Below the pieces are notes generated by a model. It saw only the letters and a program-made list of their open reading frames with translations. It was not told the origin of the DNA and made no database searches. A stretch of DNA of 20,825 nucleotides from Chara braunii (lineage: Eukaryota; Streptophyta; Charophyceae; Charales; Characeae), in the NCBI GenBank assembly GCA_003427395.1, contig BFEA01000551.1, positions 945,074 to 965,898 of the forward strand. Direction: 5' to 3'. Both the position numbers and the translations under genes were made by a program. Of the stretch, positions 17,110 to 20,825 are shown piece by piece; the first letter of the stretch is position 1, and each line of letters opens with the position of its first letter.

Positions 17110-18234
17110 TTGGGAGAGACAGGCGGGGAATAATTAGTATACATCTTTTCTAGTGTTTTCCACAACTGATTCAGTAGGTGAAGTAAATAGTAGTCATTGC
17201 TTCAAAGATTTTCTATTTCCTTAACTTGTTTATTATAAATATATATATTATTATTATTATTTATTTATTTATCCCATCTTAATAATAAGATACAAAAGAG
17301 ATTCTCCTCCACCTTGTTAACCCAAAGACGTGATGAAGAAGGCAGTGAGCAGGGGCTTACAACATACTGATTAAATGTCAGGGAGCTGAATCAGGCGCTA
17401 AGACACTGCCTAATGACAACCAAGTTAGGGGAATCAATTGGCAGGCTAAAAGTCAGATTTAAAGTACACAATGTTGAGGCGATGAAGAGTCTCCTTTTCA
17501 CCATCTAAGCTGAGCCTTACCAATGCTACCCCTTAGATTTGTCCACTAAGACAGATCAAGTTCGGTTAACCACTTATGCCTGGGGATTACAATTTTAAGA
17601 TCGAAAGAACTCGACTAGTTCCGTGCCAGATTAAGGATTTACTTTTCTTTTTTTTTTTTCTTTTTTTTTAACGTTCCAGGTCCCATCCACAACAGTCGCT
17701 TCCACACGTTCAACTTACTTCCGGTTGCCTACCCCTTGCTTACTCCTGATCTTTTCATGCCTTCCCTCTTCATTGGTAATCGGGACCGAGAGAGGGATTT
17801 CCACTGGTTGGCTAGAGTTAGACTGAATAGTGTTAGAGCAGAAGTGGTTCAGAGTTTCACCGTTATCATCTGCATAGAACCTTACAAATGCGGCATCCTA
17901 ATCTAAGCATCTAGTTGCAGGGGTTCCGCTGACTCCTGCTGTCTAGATTCTACAAACTTACAACCTCCGTTTCTATTGGGCTTGCCCAGATTGAAGCTAA
18001 ACTATCTCATTAAGAATTTTCTAGCTGCTAGTCCAATCTTTCCCTTACATTTCCATCTTTACTGCCTGGTTGCCCACTCACTGAGTTCCTACGGAGCCCT
18101 TCATTGATTCCTGAGATTGCTCGTTGAATTGGTAGCCTCAAAGACAAAACTGCTTGCTGATGCCTCTACAAGGTAGTGGGCTCTTCCAATTCCCAAGTGC
18201 TCAAGATTCCTGATTGCATGGTCAATTCTTATTA
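16868..18234. other. Non-coding AT-rich stretch with T tracts
   Basis: No convincing exon was found between the gag-like block and the ORF at 18235. It contains T tracts at about 16972-16998, 17019-17028, 17079-17104 and 17649-17669, and an ATT/TTTA microsatellite at 17230-17272. Stops are frequent in all frames. It could be a long untranslated leader or intron of the DIRS-type element. Confidence 0.5.
17230..17272. repeat. AT-rich microsatellite (ATT/TTTA)
   Basis: TATATATA followed by ATT units and then TTTA units, about 43 bases. Confidence 0.8.
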
Positions 18235-19113
18235 CTACTCCTCATAATCTACATCATAATCATCCTCAGACGAATACGAGGGGCCAGCGGGGTTGCGATC
18301 AAGACTCATCAAGTTGGAAGCAGGCTTTGCCAGGATCTTCTTAATCCACACAGATGGCCCCTCTAGATACCAGGTCCGCAACTCGGCCGATTCGAGGTTC
18401 ATGCCTGAGTTGGAATCAAGAGCTAGTAGGAGGTCGTCTGATGCACTTGAACTGGAAAGATCAGTGTGGTCGAGATATTTAAAGAAAGTGATAAGGCGGT
18501 TCTTAGCTATAATATCAAATACTGGCAGGCGATTAGAGTGGCCTACCGACGGAGAGGCGAGACAACCTAACACCAGGAAGGCGAGTTGGTTGAAAGGCCT
18601 CATTTCCTGCTGAAACTCCTTCTCTCTCCAGATGATGTCATTGAAGTCAGAATTAATTGCTTCAGCAGTGCTGACTCCAGAGGATTCCAGTTCAATAGCC
18701 TTGGCAAAAATCGGGGCCCAGTACCAGTGGTTGAGAGCCCCGATCCATTGGTCTACCTGGATTAGCCAGAATCCACCTGTATCACAGAACTGGGGGTGGG
18801 GCACCGATCTGATCGCCCTTCCATGCAGGTAGAACATCAAATCCAATATCTCTGGTTTAGGCGCGCTGACTCCGTCTTCCAGTCCTGCAGCTCCCACAGT
18901 TTTCCAATTGAGGTGGCGCAGGGCGTTTGAAGCGGCTGGGGATGAGAGAGTTCCGTCCGAAGGGTCCAGTATCCTGAACTTCTCAATTAGCATTGAGAAG
19001 CGCACCTTAGGCTGATTGTTGATGGTTTGCTCGCGGAGCTTTGCAACCAGTCGCGAGAGATCCTCCATAGCGGTGCACACGGAAAAGGCGGTGGTTACCA
19101 TTTGAGAGGTCAT
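18235..19113 (-). CDS. Unrecognised 292-residue protein, possibly an extra gene of the DIRS-type element
   Basis: A clean frame from ATG 19113 to TAG 18237-18235, followed at once by TAA TAA. The ATG comes directly after an acceptor-like TTGATTCTCGCAG, so an upstream non-coding or coding exon is possible. The protein has an N-terminal helix (MEDLSRLVAKLREQTIN), a middle part rich in Trp and aromatic residues (FWLIQVDQWIGALNHWYWAP, FQQEMRPFNQLAFLVLGCLA), and a very acidic end (SSEDDYDVDYEE). No signal peptide or catalytic motif is visible. It lies on the same strand and upstream of the gag-like block, so it may be a Gag or an accessory protein of that element; a host gene or a gene of a different element are alternatives. 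Its intact frame contrasts with the damaged genes to its left. Confidence 0.6.
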   Translation of the reverse strand: MTSQMVTTAFSVCTAMEDLSRLVAKLREQTINNQPKVRFSMLIEKFRILDPSDGTLSSPAASNALRHLNWKTVGAAGLEDGVSAPKPEILDLMFYLHGRAIRSVPHPQFCDTGGFWLIQVDQWIGALNHWYWAPIFAKAIELESSGVSTAEAINSDFNDIIWREKEFQQEMRPFNQLAFLVLGCLASPSVGHSNRLPVFDIIAKNRLITFFKYLDHTDLSSSSASDDLLLALDSNSGMNLESAELRTWYLEGPSVWIKKILAKPASNLMSLDRNPAGPSYSSEDDYDVDYEE

Positions 19114-19797
19114 CTGCGAGAATCAACGGAGCAGTTAGTAAGTTGGCGTTGGGTGACACTTATGCAGTTGTTGAGTTGGGATAGGGTGGCTGCTCTACTG
19201 CTGGGAAGATAATGGAGGAATTGGATCTTAGTATTCACTAGGGATGTTCCGAGTGGTGAGTTAGTCGCTTGTCGGGTTCTTTTTGCAGCCCAGTGCATTC
19301 TTTAATCACCTTTTCCTCTCCCCCCCCCTCTTTTTTTTTTTTTACAATCAACATGCGCAAATCCAGCTCACACTTCTCTTTTCCTTGCCTTCCCTTCTTT
19401 CTCTTCTAATTTCTGACTAAGGTTTCTTTCCAAGTTATTATCATCTAGAGATGACACAGGGTGATCATCGTTTTGAGAACATGGTTCATAATTTTTGGTA
19501 AATAAAGTTGCTACTCTTCTCTTTTTTTCCTTTGCCCCCCCCCCCCTTTTTTGTTTTTGTTTTTAGTACAGGTTACATGACGATAACAACCACATCAAGA
19601 ATTAGGTTGATCTAGCGTCTTTACAAGATTGCTAATGATTGGGTTTTAGGGTATAGTACGTTAGGAAATTCGATTCCTGGTTGAAAGCTAAGTACAGTAA
19701 TTCTTACTTAGTAATTGGATTACCTCTGAGTTACTGAATAACCTTACTTCAGTACAACTTTTTTTTTTTTTTACTTGTTTCTCAACAGATCTAGATC

Positions 19798-19828
<31 letters not shown>

Positions 19829-20316
19829 TCCAAACTTCTGCACCCTTGATACTGGCCAAGATTAAGATCCAGTGACACACGGTAACGTGCTTTTCAGAAG
19901 ATAGGCATTGATTGTGGCCAGGTAGTGGTAAAATTTATCTGCGAAAGTGTAAACTTGTAAAGGTAACTAACTAGGAGAGGCGTCAAAACGCCGAAGAATC
20001 TACAGGGTTCTGTTTCACGAGTTCTAAGTATTACTCCGCCACTACCAACCTTCCTGAATGCAACTCATTGACATTAAAGTTGTAATTAGACTGGAAGATG
20101 CCTCAAAATGAGGCTGAAAAGACCTTACGTTAAACTCAGGGAAGAAATAAGAGATGCACTTCATGAGATACACAGACTAAGCAGTTGGAATGCAGAATAA
20201 AGAGTATTTAAATGCCAGCTCCTTGATGTCGTTGCCAGAGTGCAAAAAATTAAGTACAGAAAGCGTTTGCGGGGCTCAATATTTCAATTTATTTGGGAAA
20301 GAAGCCCAACCGGAAT
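19114..20316. other. Non-coding stretch with T and C tracts
   Basis: No gene is supported. Homopolymer tracts include C and T runs at 19320-19343, 19537-19556, 19760-19772 and a 27-base T run at 19801-19827. On the minus strand, just before the 18235-19113 gene, is a frame (19298-19110) ending inside that gene's ATG; it is probably leader sequence. Confidence 0.5.
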
Positions 20317-20395
20317 GCACGGCGTGAAGCTTCTACATGTTTCACATTTGCGAAGAATGGGACTGATGACTACCTACGGCGGGTGCTAGACAGAG
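20317..20395. repeat. 79-bp repeat, copy 1
   Basis: Matches 20716-20794 at about 80% (GAAGCTTCTACA and GACTACCTACGGCG are shared), in direct orientation. A T-rich run follows directly (20398-20422). Confidence 0.75.
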
Positions 20396-20715
20396 ATTTT
20401 TTTTTTATTATTTTTTTTTTTGGTTGGCCGAGCGTGAAGGTGTGATCCTTGGGTAATTAGGGGAAGGGATTGGAGCCGGTCGTAGACTTAACGAAGTGCG
20501 AGTTTGGCGCGCTGCTCGAGTTCGAGTTGGTGTAGTTCCCGAAACGAGGCCGCGGTGGGCATTGCCACGTAATCATGCTACATAGTAGATTCGCGAAAGC
20601 GGTACAGACCCCCCTCTTTTAGTTAGCAAAAGGTTAGCGGAAAGGCGGGCGGGATCGTCCGCAACCATTCGGACACTGGTGGGCGGATCATGAAGGTGTG
20701 TTCTTCGGGTGGAAA
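20396..20715. other. Spacer between the 79-bp repeats
   Basis: It begins with a T tract. Two short related segments, GTGAAGGTGTGATCCTTGGG (about 20435) and ATGAAGGTGTGTTCTTCGGG (about 20690), suggest that the repeated unit extends upstream of the 79-bp core. No gene. Confidence 0.4.
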
Positions 20716-20794
20716 GCACGACGCGAAGCTTCTACAGGTTTCCCATTTGTAGAGTATGAGACTAAGGACTACCTACGGCGTTTGCAAGACAGAG
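20716..20794. repeat. 79-bp repeat, copy 2
   Basis: Second copy of 20317-20395; again followed by a T/pyrimidine-rich run that reaches the window end. Confidence 0.75.
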
Positions 20795-20825
20795 TTTATT
20801 TACTTCTCTTTTCCTTCTTTTTTTT

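Noticed and set aside
20355-20395. CTGATGA inside the first 79-bp repeat
   Set aside because: No GAAA or cleavage triplet follows, and the second repeat copy has CTAAGGA instead.
20420-20490. tRNA-like A box TGGCCGAGCG on the plus strand
   Set aside because: No B box at the right distance downstream.
1-20825. Telomere-type repeats (CTAACCCT near 6230, GGGTTTTAGGG near 19640)
   Set aside because: Single isolated matches, no tandem array.

Overview
The window is eukaryotic nuclear DNA made almost entirely of retroelements; no cellular housekeeping gene, rRNA, or functional tRNA gene is visible. Signs of a eukaryote are candidate spliceosomal introns (GTAAGT donors, pyrimidine-rich YAG acceptors), a tRNA-derived SINE with a poly(A) tail, a LINE 3' fragment with a zinc-knuckle C-terminus, a DIRS-type tyrosine-recombinase retroelement, long homopolymer tracts and many microsatellites. 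The mix (inverted-recombinase DIRS element, LINE of the plant/algal style, algal-looking YIDD reverse transcriptase) suggests a repeat-rich alga or another protist of the green lineage; this is an inference, not a proof.

Region 1 (1-8977) looks like one element read on the minus strand. A direct repeat of about 1.4 kb (left copy 1-1402, cut by the window edge; right copy about 7541-8977) flanks two minus-strand ORFs. ORF1 (about 5765-4150) has a coiled-coil-like stretch, a Cys-rich stretch and polyproline. ORF2 (3766-1583) is a reverse transcriptase with GIPMG and YIDD motifs and no RNase H or integrase. The direct repeats resemble the pseudo-LTRs of Penelope-like elements. A hammerhead-ribozyme-like sequence lies on the coding strand at 7484-7437, upstream of ORF1. 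Both ORFs are interrupted only by TAG codons, and ORF1 also has a frameshift.

Region 2 (8978-11040) is microsatellite DNA, a GC-rich patch, a minus-strand tRNA-derived SINE (about 10098-9608) and a plus-strand 5'-truncated LINE tail (10138-11040).

Region 3 (11380-16867, perhaps further right) is a DIRS-type element. Gag-like and RT/RNase H/methyltransferase-like ORFs lie on the minus strand. A tyrosine recombinase gene, probably spliced, runs the opposite way and meets the RT gene tail to tail at a shared TTAA. Two 199-bp direct repeats, 576 bp apart, mark its left end and resemble the B-A-B part of a split direct repeat. The reading frames carry several single-base shifts, so this copy is probably dead.

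Region 4 (16868-20825) is T-tract-rich non-coding DNA around one unrecognised 292-codon minus-strand ORF (19113-18235), which may be another gene of the DIRS element, and ends in a pair of diverged 79-bp repeats.
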